NCBI GenBank assembly: GCA_031841125.1
Contig: CM063109.1
Location: forward strand, 23,655,321-23,719,320
Length of the DNA stretch: 64,000 nt
Direction of reading: 5' to 3'
Origin: Acanthococcus lagerstroemiae
Taxonomy: Eukaryota; Arthropoda; Insecta; Hemiptera; Eriococcidae
Shown here: positions 21,411-33,800 of the stretch, piece by piece
Numbering within the stretch: the first letter of the stretch is position 1
Layout of the letters: each line of letters begins with the position of its first letter
Notes under the pieces: model-generated
The model's input: only the letters and a program-made list of their open reading frames with translations
Databases searched by the model: none
Told to the model about the DNA's origin: nothing
Translations under genes and position numbers: made by a program

Positions 21411-24400
21411 TTAAATCGAGGCAAGGCTTCTGATAATATTGTAATAAATGCTAATTCCGCGAAGAAACACGTTTTCATTCAAATATTCATCGTGATCGTG
21501 CAGTAACGTAGGTGTAAAATTCATGGGAGAAAATCCCAGGGTTGGTATTTCAGCCTGAAACAGAACAGAATCATACATTTATTTCAAACAACACTGGGTA
21601 GAACTCACTTATATAAGATCAAATGATAGTAGGCATTAAAAACTCATGGTAACAATCACTGAATAAAGTTATTTAGCCTACCTGTCTGAGGAACCGACTA
21701 TCCCCGGCGGCAGGACCCACGCTTGGCTTTAGTTTCAGGTTCCTATAAAAAAATCAAGAAACAATGATGTTACATTTTGTAGGTATAGGTAAATGGAAGG
21801 CGAAAACCCGAATTGAAGAACGAGACATTTGATGACTCTTACATTTTGTCGCATTCTCTTTTGAACGCCGTCCACCACGGATTATCATCATCCAGTTTTG
21901 TAGTATTCCATTTTGGGGGTTTTATCAAGAATTCACACCGCACTCCGGGACCAGATTCAACACACCACTGACGGATTTTGTTATCCATGGCGGCCAGATC
22001 TTCGTTGATACTAATGCGCATATCGAAAGTCACCGATATTTCACTTGGAAGAACGTTTCTTTGTACGCCACCCTTCAGAGCGAAAATTAAATTTACTTTC
22101 CTTGTATTATATGTCGATGAGTAATTACGAGTAATATTATATCTATAGCTCCCGTGGGACATCATGCAGTTAACTATAGCGGCAGAAACTTATAACTTAA
22201 ATCGTATTTTGATTGGTTAACATTCAGATTTCCCAGATAGCTATTAAAGAACTGCCTTATTTTCATTTTCAGCAATTTTAGCGAGAGTGCGGCGAACCGT
22301 CGTCACGTGGAATATAAATTTGAAATTATAAAACATGTTTACAGAGATCATCGTCAAGTTCACCGAAGTAACATCACCAACAGTCAGTGCTGCATCAGAC
22401 ATCAGTTTTTGTTTTTGTTCTGCTCTATAATGGAAGAATTTATTGATTACATTTTGCAGTTTTTCGCCCGCTGTATTGTCGGGTAATAATGATCCATGAC
22501 CAGCCTTTCCAGGGCATACTATTTTTACTTCTGTAACAATAACAAAAAAGTTTTAAATTCTTACACCAGTAGGTTACACACAAAACGAATAAGCGATTAC
22601 ATTGCACGAAAGAAAATATAAGGTTAATTATTCCCGATGCGTAAAATCCCGCCAGTTACCCGGGTAACTAAAGGAGAACTAAGGGTAACTGACGGGTTTC
22701 TGGGTAATCTGAGGGTAACCGAGGGTTGCAAATGGGTAACTTTTCCGCGGGATAACTAGAGACTGCGCATCAGGTTGATTTTTTTTCAGTAGATACTTAC
22801 GCTATACAACATTAAAATAATGTAAGTACGCAACCTACTCCAAGATGTACGTTCAGCATAAAACACATAAAATTCATCGGACTGTGTTGGCATCCCCTCA
22901 TCTAATGCGAAACCTACGTTCAGTTGTTTGAAATCTTCCGTGTGTATCAGTTTTCCCATTCCTTGAAGGCCCCCAATTTCTTCATCTACCAAGCATAGAA
23001 TAAGCATTAGGATATAGTAAATATTTAAAACAAACACTTGCCATTTTGCTCCAACCGCACAAATGAATGTGTGGCTGGAAAAACGTTGCATGTCATTGTT
23101 TTTCACCAAATCGGTTTCCGATGGAAAGATGTACTATGTTGCTTGCCTAATCGAATCCAACCTTGAAGTAGTTGGCTTTCACACCGCTAGATAGCTTAGA
23201 AGTCGCTAGAAGGTGGAGAATGACACTCGGGTTTGATAGAAAAACGTTTCATCCTTTTATCCATCAGAAACCGATTTGGTGAAAAAAACGACATGCAACG
23301 TTTTTCCAGCCACCTATTCAAATAGGCCAAATACTGTACACGGGTGCAGGTATATACCTCTTGCTGCGCCTGTGAATGTGGAGTATGTTACGTAGACCGC
23401 ACATTATTCACAGGCGCAGCAAGAGATATTCCTGCACGCATGTACAGTATTCTGCCTATTTGCGCCTTTGAAGTAAAGCGGAAAGTGTCGGTTTTGATTC
23501 TAACCTCTTCATATTCTATTTTCTTACAAGGAGCTCGACAAAAAGACTTTGCCACTGGCTCGGATTCTCTCTGTAGTCTGTCTACTCATATGTACCTATT
23601 TAAAAATAATGATCTATACCTGGAACAAAAGCTATATGGATAGTTCTCTGAAATCTGTGGCCTTCTTTTAAATGTTTCCTGATAGCTTCAATGTACTGAA
23701 TACCAACACATTTCATATCTTGGGCTCCTCTGCCATAGATATTGCCTTCTGCGTCCACCTCAGCCGAAAAAGGCGGATGAGTCCATTCCTCCTGGAATTG
23801 CACGACAATGATTGAAGATGTGAAGTATGCGTATTAGATTAAAGAACTTACATGCAGTAGCAAATCCACGGAGAGCGGGTCTCAAGCTCAGACCCTCCCC
23901 CACATTAGGTTTCAAAAACCAGAACTTGTTCACTTGTGCCTGCCATAGCTGTTTTGCTGTCAACACGAAAAATTGTACAAAAATCCTTGAAATTGTTTAA
24001 AATCTGCTAGTAGGTATAGTTTCTCCCCTTCATACTGAAATTCTGGAATCCGCTGCTGCTTACAGGCCATCAGTAGTGCTGCTGGCTGTTGGATGTCTTA
24101 ATTGATTTAAGATTACATGGGGGGGGGGGTATACATAAGCGCAAATAGCCTACCTGGAGTTGGTGGGCTGACAAGTATCAAAATAATGCTAAACATTCTT
24201 CCTCTCTTGTGATGTTTCAGTTATTTATTTATTAATTGTTTAAATTCTTGTGGAAGATAGCTAAGCCCCTATTTTGCACCAATGAGGGAGTGCCTTACTA
24301 CATTTACATGCTAAAAACTGATGATGATTCCGAATGACAATTTGGACCCTAAGTTCCAATTTTGTGCTTAGACATACAAAACGTCGCTAGTATAACATAC

Positions 24401-25788
24401 TTATATATAAAGTTGCAAAGTGACGAAGGAGAAAACTTCGATAGGAGTGAAGTTTACATACTTCATGTAATACCGTAGCTTATGGAAAAAATACTTTGGA
24501 AGCAGGGAATGACTTTGCACGGGAGGTTAGGAGAAGAGTCAGATTCTTCTTTTCGGGGAGGGGGGGGGTGATAAGGAATCAATCCGAACCAAATACGAGT
24601 AATGGTAACTCATAGAAAAATCAAATTTTATCGGGTACTGTATTATCTCTCATACTTCCCAATAAACGCCGATTTACGAAAGCTGAAAATCATACTTACA
24701 GGGACTACTGGAACGACATCCATATGCGAATTCAAGAAGATTGATGGCAGCTTTGTATTTTTTCCTTCTAGCGTAATAATGACCACTGGTTTCCCATCAT
24801 CAACATTAATTACTTTTACAGGGAGTTTCAAGTCTTCTCCCAGTTTGGACAGGAATTGAACACATTCATCTAGAAAAGCAGAGGGATATCTATATAAGTA
24901 GGTATGAGGATATATACCTATATTTTATATAGTAAGTATCCCTAGAAGCGCTGTGCACTAAAGCAAATTATACAGGGCTGTTATGGCAATTAGTGAAAAT
25001 AGGATTCAAAATGAAGAATGTTAACTAATTTTCATTTTTTTTTCTCTACATGGACACAGTTAAGCGTAAGGGAACCAACCAGCAAAATCTGATGTAGAAA
25101 CTATATGGCATAGCGTTCACTGACGAACTTTTTTCAACGTAAGTACACATTTTTGCATCTGGGACCCAATTTTGAAAAATTCTACTTTTTATACGCTCTT
25201 TCCAAGGATACTAAATATAATAACTCATTTTGTCAATAAATGTCGGTTGGTTCTGTTACGCTTAACAGCGTCCAAATATGTGAAACATTTTTACAAGTAG
25301 TTCAATATATTTATATAATTACAAACTGATTTAATAGCGCACCGGGTCTTTTTTTATATTTTTGCACAGATCATAGCTATAGTAATAGGATTTTGTGGAC
25401 CTTTTTGGACTTAACTAACGCGCCGATAGTGGCGAATCTAAAATTGAGAATTAAAAAGGACTAGATTTGACGTCTGGTAATAGATACTCAGAACCTAAAA
25501 CCTAATCAAATATTATACGTGCTAATGGGTTATAATTGAGTACAAACGCGCGCAATGCATTTTCTAGGCGCGGATCCAGATGACCATTTTGGGGAGAGGA
25601 GAAAACAGACATATCTGGTAGAAGCCTTTCGTATTGTACCGGACTAAGTACTGCATACAGCACTAAACGGTGGCAGTGAAACATCTTACGTCATAATACT
25701 AACCATAATTCACATTCGGCTGCACTGACGGAATTTGCAAATACTTCCTGAAATTCGACACGGCTTCCGACTCTTCGTATTTGTCCAT
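21411..25788 (-). CDS. aminoacylase-1, copy B (8 exons, 398 aa)
   Basis: M20-family N-acyl-amino-acid hydrolase paralogue. Coding exons: 25788-25704, 24869-24700, 23791-23620, 22985-22839, 22530-22343, 22072-21843, 21742-21682, 21554-21411; 1197 nt, open throughout. Start MDKYEESE, then [11 protein letters not shown]. Catalytic motifs [27 protein letters not shown] and LLHDHDE are all present. Two points stand out. In exon 7 the family motif TDSR is GDSR (PAAGDSR); by alignment this Thr is human ACY1 Thr347, close to the substrate acyl group, so acyl preference could differ. The acceptor of exon 6 reads CTGAAG with no pyrimidine before AG, a weak site, although no better in-frame one is nearby. 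Introns 1, 3 and 4 hold, respectively, a 224 bp MITE, two foldback elements and a GTTACCC-type MITE. About 1 kb separates it from copy A upstream. Confidence 0.92.
22632..22774 (-). mobile_element. GTTACCC-type MITE, copy 3
   Basis: In copy B intron 4, opposite orientation to the pair at 4407-4700. Ends CCCGATGCGTAAAATCCC and GACTGCGCATCAGG. Contains the palindrome CAGTTACCCGGGTAACT. Confidence 0.65.
23071..23313. mobile_element. inverted-repeat MITE, about 54 bp ends
   Basis: In copy B intron 3. Ends GTGGCTGGAAAAACGTTGCA and TGCAACGTTTTTCCAGCCAC, continuing through CACCAAATCGGTTTC. No clear flanking duplication. Confidence 0.75.
23319..23462. mobile_element. foldback element adjacent to the previous MITE
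   Basis: Arms starting CAAATAGGCC and ending GCCTATTTG pair through ATACTGTACACGGGTGCAGG and CTTGCTGCGCCTGTGAATG, about 60 bp each with a short loop near 23385. Lies 5 bp from the neighbouring MITE, so the two may have been inserted as a unit. Confidence 0.75.
25051..25274 (-). mobile_element. 250 bp TGGACGC MITE, copy 3 (internal deletion)
   Basis: In copy B intron 1. Ends TGGACACAGTTAAGCGTAAG and CTTAACAGCGTCCA. About 25 bp of the GAACACGTGATT region is missing compared with copies 1 and 5. Confidence 0.75.
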
Positions 25789-26311
25789 TATGATCACTTA
25801 TACCAATTCACACTAATTTGAGAACAATATGTTGTCAATGAAATATTCAATACAACATAGAGGTTACTTGCCAGGAGCACTACATTAATTTTAGGCGTTA
25901 GACCATTAATCCCAACGAAATCACGATAATAATGAGCTTCTGTGTACAATATAATAAAGCTTCTTAACTCAACTGCACCGAAATAGCTAAGTAATATAAT
26001 TCAATTTCACAAAGATAAAATATGATAACCTGATGAAGAGGTTGCGTTCGTGTGTAACATCAAGAATAACCTACAAATGCTTTCTTCTTCATGTAATAGG
26101 TAATGTTGGGATATGTGTTCAGTTTTAAGGCGTACCCATGGCTTCTGTATCCTTTGGAAGATTTTTTTTAAAAATGGCTACATTTGTAAAATTTGGGGGC
26201 ATTGTGCTATGGTAATTAAAACCAATTATATACCATCAACGAAAACGTACTCTCGAACCGATTCATGCGTCCATTCATGAACAAAGTTAAATAAATGACA
26301 TATTATATAGT

Positions 26312-26317
26312 TTTATT
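26312..26317 (-). terminator. possible poly(A) signal of aminoacylase copy A
   Basis: AATAAA on the minus strand, about 520 nt after the copy A stop codon. Confidence 0.3.
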
Positions 26318-26786
26318 TCAACATGATAAAAATAACTGACATATAGCCATTACTATAAATTTAAACTTCTGAAAATCCGGGAAACGACATTCATATCACA
26401 TGGTAACGTGGTACAAAATTAAAACAATAAATTGAAATCTCAAATCATCAAACAGAATGTCTATAAATTATAATTGAAACATAAAAGAAAAGAGATGAGG
26501 GTAACGGCCAATATTTGCCACGAGCATTAGAAATGAAAAAAATACATTGAATTATAACGATTTTGGGACGAAATTAAATCATCAAATCGAGTAAAATTAA
26601 AATTTCGAAATTTCCAGCGGATATAATGGAGTGACAATAAATTAAATAATATCGCTTCAGGCAACTCGGAATTCAGAATCGCATTAAGGAATTCATTTCA
26701 GGATGATCACAGTCATGAAGCAAACTATGATCACTGATACATTTAACTTTTTAAAGACGGCATAAGATAATACACATAAATTATTT

Positions 26787-26816
26787 CATGGTGAGGGCGG
26801 GGATTCCCTCACCATG
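26787..26816 (-). other. perfect hairpin in the copy A 3' UTR
   Basis: Arms CATGGTGAGGG (26787-26797) and CCCTCACCATG (26806-26816) pair perfectly with an 8 nt loop, starting 18 nt after the copy A stop codon. It stands out in AT-rich surroundings. A structural UTR element or a small foldback remnant; no function can be assigned. Confidence 0.4.
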
Positions 26817-26834
26817 CTACCTTTACTGGGACAT

Positions 26835-28832
26835 TTACACTGCTGCTACACTTTTGATAATGTTATAGTAGATGTCCAGTCCTTTCAGAAATACATTTTC
26901 ATTTAAGAATTCGTCATGATCGTGCAACAACACAGGCGTGTTGTTCATCGGTGAGAATCCCAAAGCTGGAATACCAATCTGAAAATTCGAAATATGATAG
27001 TCAAATGGGTATGCAACAAAATACATAAATTATAATTGAATACACGAAAAGGCACACGTGCATAAGTACAAATAGCCAACCTTGAGTGATAGGTTAAGGG
27101 GGGGGGGGGCGCTAACAAGTATCAAAATATTCTAAAAAAATTTCGCTGTACAATTTTTCAGTTTTTTGGAGGGGAGGGGGTGGAGCTTATTACTCCTATT
27201 TGCACTTACACATGCTACACTTACTTCTCGGACATATCGACTATCGGTACCACCATTAAATACAGCACATTTCAGCTTCAAGCCCCTGAAAATGACAGAG
27301 GAAATAGTTAGAGCACATGTACCTATCTATTCTACATCCAGAATTCAAACTGTGCTTACATTTTATCACACTCTGATTTAAATATCATCCACCACGGGTT
27401 ACTTTCATCTAGCTGAGTATAGCCCATTTTTGGATCTTGATGGATAAATTCTATTCGTACATCAGGGCCAGCTTCAGCACACCACTTCTTAAATTCACCT
27501 TCCAGTTCTTCGTGATCCACATCTATAGCCACTCGTACATCGAATGAAGCTATGAGTTCAGAAGGAAGAACATTCGCTTGCACACCACCCTGTAACAAGC
27601 TGAGGTATTATCAATTAACACTGATTTTGAGCTGTGAAATTGGATTAGTATCTCTGAATACCATTCGTAAACCCTAATTCCACACACAGCAATAGCAGTT
27701 ATCGCATCAGCGTTAAGATTATCGATATAATACTAACTGAGAGACCGGTTAAATTAATCGTAGTAACATCACCGAGAGTGAATTTCGGGTTGGATCGCAA
27801 TTTCGCTTTCTCTTTCTCCCTGCGTTCCAGAAACTTGTTGATAATATGCTGCATTTTCTCAGCAGCTGTGTTTTCATGGATAACTGAGCCATGGCCGGTA
27901 GTACCCGGGCAAATAACATTCAAGTCTAAAAAGATGTAAAGTTAGTCCAAGTTGGGCTCAATTTTATGATTAATTAGAATACAAGGGCGTGATAATTATC
28001 ATGACACACTTACGCCATATCGCACGTTCAGCATAGAACACCAGAAAATCATCGGTAGGACTGGCTATTCCTTCATCCATTGAGAACCCTACGTTCAGTT
28101 TCTTAAATTCTTCTGTTTTGATAAAACTTCCCATACCCAGTTTACCACCAACTTCCTCGTCTGTAATAACGTAAATGAATCTTGAATAGATCCGCAGAAG
28201 TCGAATACCTTCTGCGATATAAAGTAACTAACCGGGAACAAACGAGAGATGTAAGGTCCTTTTTAGTTTTATGCCTTCACGTATGTATCTTCGTACCGTC
28301 TCTATGTATTGAATGCCAACGCACTTCATATCCTGAGAACCCCGGGCATAAATGTTTCCATTTTCGTCTTTCACGGCTCCAAAAGGATCGTACGTCCATT
28401 TCTCCTACAACATACAGAAAGGGACAATTTCAAGTCATTTGATTTTCAAATTTATAACCATTATGTTCGAAAATATTGTATACTGACAGAGAAGACGGGC
28501 ACAACATCCATATGAGAGTTCAACAGAACTGATGGTAGCTCTGGGTCAAGTCCAACTACTGTTATAATGACGACAGGGTTTCGAGGCACCGTTTCGATAA
28601 CCTTTATCGGCAATTTTAAATCATTTGCTACTGCGGTTAAGAATTTGACACATCCATCTGAAAATAAAAGGATGAAAGTGTGAGATCTTACAATATACCA
28701 GCGGAGTAGGACGAGAAGACAAAATAATACTACAGATAAGTTACCGTAATTCACTTCGGGATGGACAGAGGGTATCCGCAGGTATTCACGGAAGAGTGTC
28801 ACCGATTCATGTTCTTTATTTGTAGAAGACAT
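26835..28832 (-). CDS. aminoacylase-1, copy A (8 exons, 399 aa, compact)
   Basis: M20-family N-acyl-amino-acid hydrolase, the most upstream member of the array. Coding exons: 28832-28745, 28657-28488, 28404-28233, 28160-28014, 27925-27738, 27589-27360, 27285-27225, 26978-26835; 1200 nt, open throughout, every intron GT-AG and only 72-246 bp. Start [19 protein letters not shown], which resembles the human ACY1 N-terminus (HPSVTLFRQYLR). Motifs: [14 protein letters not shown] (others GAQD), [30 protein letters not shown]. Predicted residue positions are about 79-86 for the first metal motif, 145-150 for the catalytic Glu pair and near 365 for the last His. Introns are almost free of transposons, unlike its neighbours, and the sequence is the closest to the vertebrate enzyme, so it is a good candidate for the conserved housekeeping copy (inference). 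Confidence 0.95.
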
Positions 28833-29269
28833 TTGTAGACGAGTAATTGAGCGTAATGTTCTTAGAAACTTGGGTTACTTATGCTTCAAGATAATCCCAA
28901 CAGTCGCCGATGGTCCGTGAAGTTCACGAATAAACTGTTACATTCAGCTCTAAGATAAGATACTGTTTCATGAAGTTCGTTAGTTGAAACTGTTGGTTCT
29001 TATCGTATAAAAATTGAGTGGAACCGAGGAAAGTTGAGCCAACACCGGATTAAAGCAGACAGAAGGAGCCGAATAAAAAATTTGCTATACAACTAATCAA
29101 CTCACTTTAGTTCTTATCGCTTGACTTGCGCTTGGCTGACGATTTTTATTAAGAAATGTTCAGATACTGTTATCTTGAATAATAAACGAATAAACTGGGA
29201 TAGAGAGTACGAGACTGGATTCGGAAGTAGGATAAAAAGTACCTCGAAAAGCATATTATGTTGACTTAC

Positions 29270-29321
29270 CAGTATCAGCAAAGCTGAGCAATATAACCAG
29301 ATAGAGAGAAACTAATGCCAT
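29270..29321 (-). CDS. candidate signal-peptide first exon (unpaired)
   Basis: On the minus strand an ATG opens MALVSLYLVILLSFADT, a textbook hydrophobic signal-peptide core, and runs straight into a strong donor (G|GTAAGT) at 29270 in phase 1. It sits 440 bp upstream of the aminoacylase copy A start and inside the stretch that could be the CoREST 3' UTR. Phase 1 is the phase at which ACY1 exon 2 begins, so joining to an ACY1 exon 2 is formally possible but would drop the conserved exon 1. The AG sites just before copy A exon 1 that I tested do not join it in frame. It could be a chance hydrophobic stretch or the start of an unseen gene. Confidence 0.25.
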
Positions 29322-29339
29322 TTTACCCCTTTACATGAC

Positions 29340-29345
29340 TTTATT
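29340..29345 (-). terminator. possible poly(A) signal of CoREST
   Basis: AATAAA on the minus strand about 1.5 kb past the CoREST stop, just upstream of the signal-peptide-like exon. It would imply a long 3' UTR, plausible for this gene, but the evidence is only the hexamer. Confidence 0.2.
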
Positions 29346-30867
29346 TAACATTCTTCCATTGAAATTTGTTCGCTGATCGAAAATTGAATGTCAAATTGAA
29401 GACAGGCACTCGTTGTTAGCTCAACAAACCATATAGCACAGGCTCAATAGTTCGTTAGAATAGTGAAAAGGGTTATGTTCTTTTCTATTGTAGAGGGTAG
29501 TGAACTCCAGGATTCAGATGGATGACAAGAGCAAGAAATGCTTTCTTCGAATTTCAAGTTCAAACTGGTGAACCGATGAGACCACTATAACACGTCAGTA
29601 TCTGAAAATACTGAAATTGTAGCACAACGGTTTGCCACATTGCTAGGGCCATGGTCATTCAGTCGAATATGTTGCTTTCGGATAAGTGAAAACTATTCAG
29701 CAGTTAGTTACGGTGACTGTTCTTCGTTTCTTGTACCACAATACACTTTTCATTATGTTACAAGATATCATAAATTGATAGGTATTATATTTTTCGAAAT
29801 ATATTGAATGCACTACTAAAATTCTCAGCTAAGTGATAGACATTTTGAATTCTATCGAAATACAAGACATTTTTTCAATAGAGGAAAACGTATCTCCTAT
29901 TATTCTTCGTATGTTTTCATATGGATAGTACAGCTACTATGGTTATTTTAAGATCTTTCCTGTTCACCAATGAAAGTTTGGTCCGCAGTAAAGTCGTATA
30001 TTTAAACAAAAACTACATTTTTAAAAACAAGAATCATCAAAGATACGCGTTTAAGTTCATAATGGTGTTTATATTATAGAAATATCGATTATGAAATTAA
30101 CATCGAGTTCACGTGAACCTAAGATATCATAAATTACAAAATTTACAATTTATGCGACTCAGGGCAGTGGCAATATACGAACAGGGGAACTTCCAATGAA
30201 GGTGATTCAACTAAAAGAAACATTCTGAAATAAAGAGTAAAAATATTGGAACGAAAATATTACATCGGACGTAAAAAGAATTTAGAAAACAGAAAACAAC
30301 TTAAGAGTTAATTATTAAAAGGAATATACACTTGAAAATAGGGATTTGTAGTTACATTAAACGCTATACTCAAAGAGACCTTAAATAGACACTGATTTTC
30401 CTCGACATGTGCAGCACCGGAAAGCATCCCAATCACGAGATACGGACTCCTTCGAAGTACGAATTTTATAAAAACTATCCAAATGCTGAGAAAGTCAGCA
30501 ACGCACGTACCACACAACAGAGAATTACAGCATACAAAAATATACAACTAAACGCACATCCCGATCATTAGAAACGAAACCACAACGTGCATTCGGCAAG
30601 GAAAATGATCTAGTCAACTTCTACGAAATTGTAATGTACATTACTAAATTTCAAAATAAACATCAAATGAGCCAACCGACAACCATTGTCAGTTCGCGAA
30701 GTGGTATAATTCGGTACAGATACGCTGAGAACAAACGTCACGATTTATAAAACGGAAATTTGACGAATTTACATCGCGAAAAGGAGTACCGCCGTAAAAA
30801 CATATTATGTTTCAAAGAGTCAGGATGACTGCGAAAATAAAACGGAGATACTTCTGGTGCTCACGTA

Positions 30868-33800
30868 TCATTTTGCAGCGACTACTGTTTGAGCTTTATT
30901 AGTGTTATTGTTGTTGTTCAAAGTGATGGGTGAGGTCGGTGACGACGAATTAGATATCGGAGTTTCCTCGCTGTCTGAAGACGTTCCATCTACATCCATC
31001 TGCCAAATAGAAAAATATAATTGCATTGATCAATTTTCCCAACTTTCTTGAGTGTATCTCGGGAACGGAGGGTCGGAAGAATTCGATTAACTAAGCTCAA
31101 TCAATATCGTACAAGCATTGATCCACCTTCACGAGCACAAACAGCTCTATGCTCAGCACATTTTTTCTCCATGAAAGAACAATAAGGGTACGAAACAATT
31201 TATTCCATCCCTTCGAACATAGTTCCTCACCATGTATAAACGACGTGAGTTCGTTGTTGATAAACGAATGTACCTCCAAATTCGTGTTTCGAGATAATCG
31301 CTTTTGAAGTTTTTATTTGGTTTCAATAAAAATTCGTAATTTTAGAATGGACAGAAATATCAAGATACAAGTTTTCAGGGAATGAAACCAGTGGTGTTAA
31401 AGCGCGTCAAATAAAAATACTTCAAGTAAAAATTCTGGTCTAAACGGGAATGTAATTTCTTCAGTTACGGTGTATCTCGAGAGACGCCTCTCTTGTAGCG
31501 CAGCCTTCTGAACTGAAAATAACTGATACAAAAATGACTCGACGAGAACGAATACTTTTTTACATTGGCATTTACGTTCTCTTCAATATTTCGAGCGACC
31601 AACAAGAAGTCCTCACCTTCTCCAATTTCATATCCGCAGCGTCACCGTCGACCACAGGTCCGTATTCCTTTTCGTGATCTTGCAACAACAAATCCAAATT
31701 ATAACGTTTCCTATTATTGATGTAGAAGGTTTTCACATGCGCTTTTGTTTTTGTACCGATGATGTCGGCAATGGCTTGAAAATCTTTTCCAAAATTACGT
31801 ATACCTGGAACAGATTTACAAGATAAGTACATCTGTACACGTTCAACCATCTTTATTGTTGTCAATTTGCGATGGCGAAGGTATTCCAGGTAGCAAACAG
31901 CTTTTATTCAACTCACCCTGTACAGCCAACAGTAGCTCATCATTTGTCCAGTTAGAATTTATGCGATGGTTCCCCGCGACCAAGTTTTTGTAAGCGTCGA
32001 TTGATTGAGCAGCTTTATTCTTCAACGAACTAATACTTTGTTTATTATTCTGAACCTGTTAATTGAACGAAAGTTACGCGCATAAGCAGCAGACTGGTAC
32101 TGAGTAATTATATGACCATTAAAAGTAAGGAAAATTCTTCTGGTTAGTCATCCAGTTTATCGACAATTGTCTCTAGTAATAAATGTCGAGTAATTATTTG
32201 ACTACCGAGAAGAGGAACAGCTTCTAGTTTGTTTCCCAGTTCATTAACAACTATCTCAAAAGAAAAAATTCTCGGCATTGGGAAATATTGTAAAAGCTCG
32301 GGGAGAAAGAAGACCAGCAGATTTGAGATAGACCATTTTATTTCGACGAACATCGAGAAGGGCAATAGAGTACAATGAAAAAGACATACAGTATTTTATC
32401 GAATCTAAGACGCACCCGAAATTCATTTTTAGCTTCGACAGTCGCCCACTAGGTCTCTCGAACATGGGAGAAAGTACAACCCGCAAGCATTAAAAAAGCT
32501 TTCACGAAATGCTATATTACTAATGCATTCGACGGTACACAAGACTATGTGGTATGGGAAGACTCTAAAAACGACGGTTCTGATGATCCCTCATCATCCA
32601 GTGGATTAGAATCTAGTACCGATACTTCAGAATGCGGTGATAATGATGATGACGAAGCGTAATAAAGTGCGTCTTCCATTAGTGTGCTTAGATTTTTCTC
32701 TTAAACGCCTTCTTCAAATCTTGGGTGCGTCTTAGAATCAAAGGCGTCTTAAGATTCGATAAAATACGGCAATATTTTCAAATTTCGATGATGTGTCAAA
32801 CTAAACTTGCATTTTGGTAAGACAAAATTTTATTGAAATCAAAACTCAGATTTCACCACCAAGAAGCTGAAGGTCGGTGAAGATTTCAATATTATTTAGC
32901 ATTTGTTCAGGTTTGATTATAATACTTCAAGACCCTCACACACACGTTTGTGACTTTTCCGGACAAGGTTTAGGTCGTCTGAACATTTCTGGACAAGTCT
33001 TCAAAAAGTTTGATGAGTCTCAAAAAGTTGGAGAAAACCTCACTAAGTTTCCAAGAGACTTACACCCTCTGGATACGTTTAAAAGAGACTTGAATAGTCA
33101 GTCCGAAAGAAGTGTTGGCGAATCTCAAAGAATCTGACATAGGAGTGAGAAATCTTTAAAAAATCCATCAGATTGAAGATAATTTTGAACGGACCCAAGA
33201 AAACTTTGAAAATATACCTAGACAAGTTATAAAACAGTCTTGAATTGTCTCAAGTTTGGAAAAACCTTCCATGTTTTGAAAGATTACACTCATTTAAATC
33301 AGTCTTAGAGAGTCTTGAACAAGTCTTTTTAAATCTTAGCTAGTCTGAAACAGTGTTAGAAGAATCTCAAAGAGTCTCATATATTCACTGGAAAGTTTTA
33401 AACAGTCTCATACAGATCTAGAACAATCTAAAACGAGCCTAAGACAGTTTTAAAGATCGTTTAAAGCATGTCTAGATGAGTCTTAAACAAGTTTAGAAGA
33501 GTTTACAACCAGTTCGAAAAAATCCAAGTCTACAAGCGTCTTGAAGAAATCTAGAACAGTATTTAACAAGTCTGTAAAAATTTTGAAGAGCGTCTGGGTG
33601 AATATCGAAGTCTTGAACAAGTGTTAAAAACCCACGGAGTTCAAAAGAAAGTCTGAACGAGTTCGAAAGACATTCTGAAAAGCCTCAAAAGGTGTGACAT
33701 CTGGAAAAGTCTAAAAAATCTGTCAGACCTGGAACAGTCTTAAAAGAGTTCGGAAGGGAGTTTATTTCAAACTGGAAGAATATAAAGTGTCTCAAAGATA

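Larger units (their letters stand above)
28833..30867. other. between aminoacylase copy A and CoREST
   Basis: About 2 kb that must contain the CoREST 3' UTR and the copy A promoter. Apart from the signal-peptide-like exon at 29270-29321 I see no coding exon and no transposon. Confidence 0.5.
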
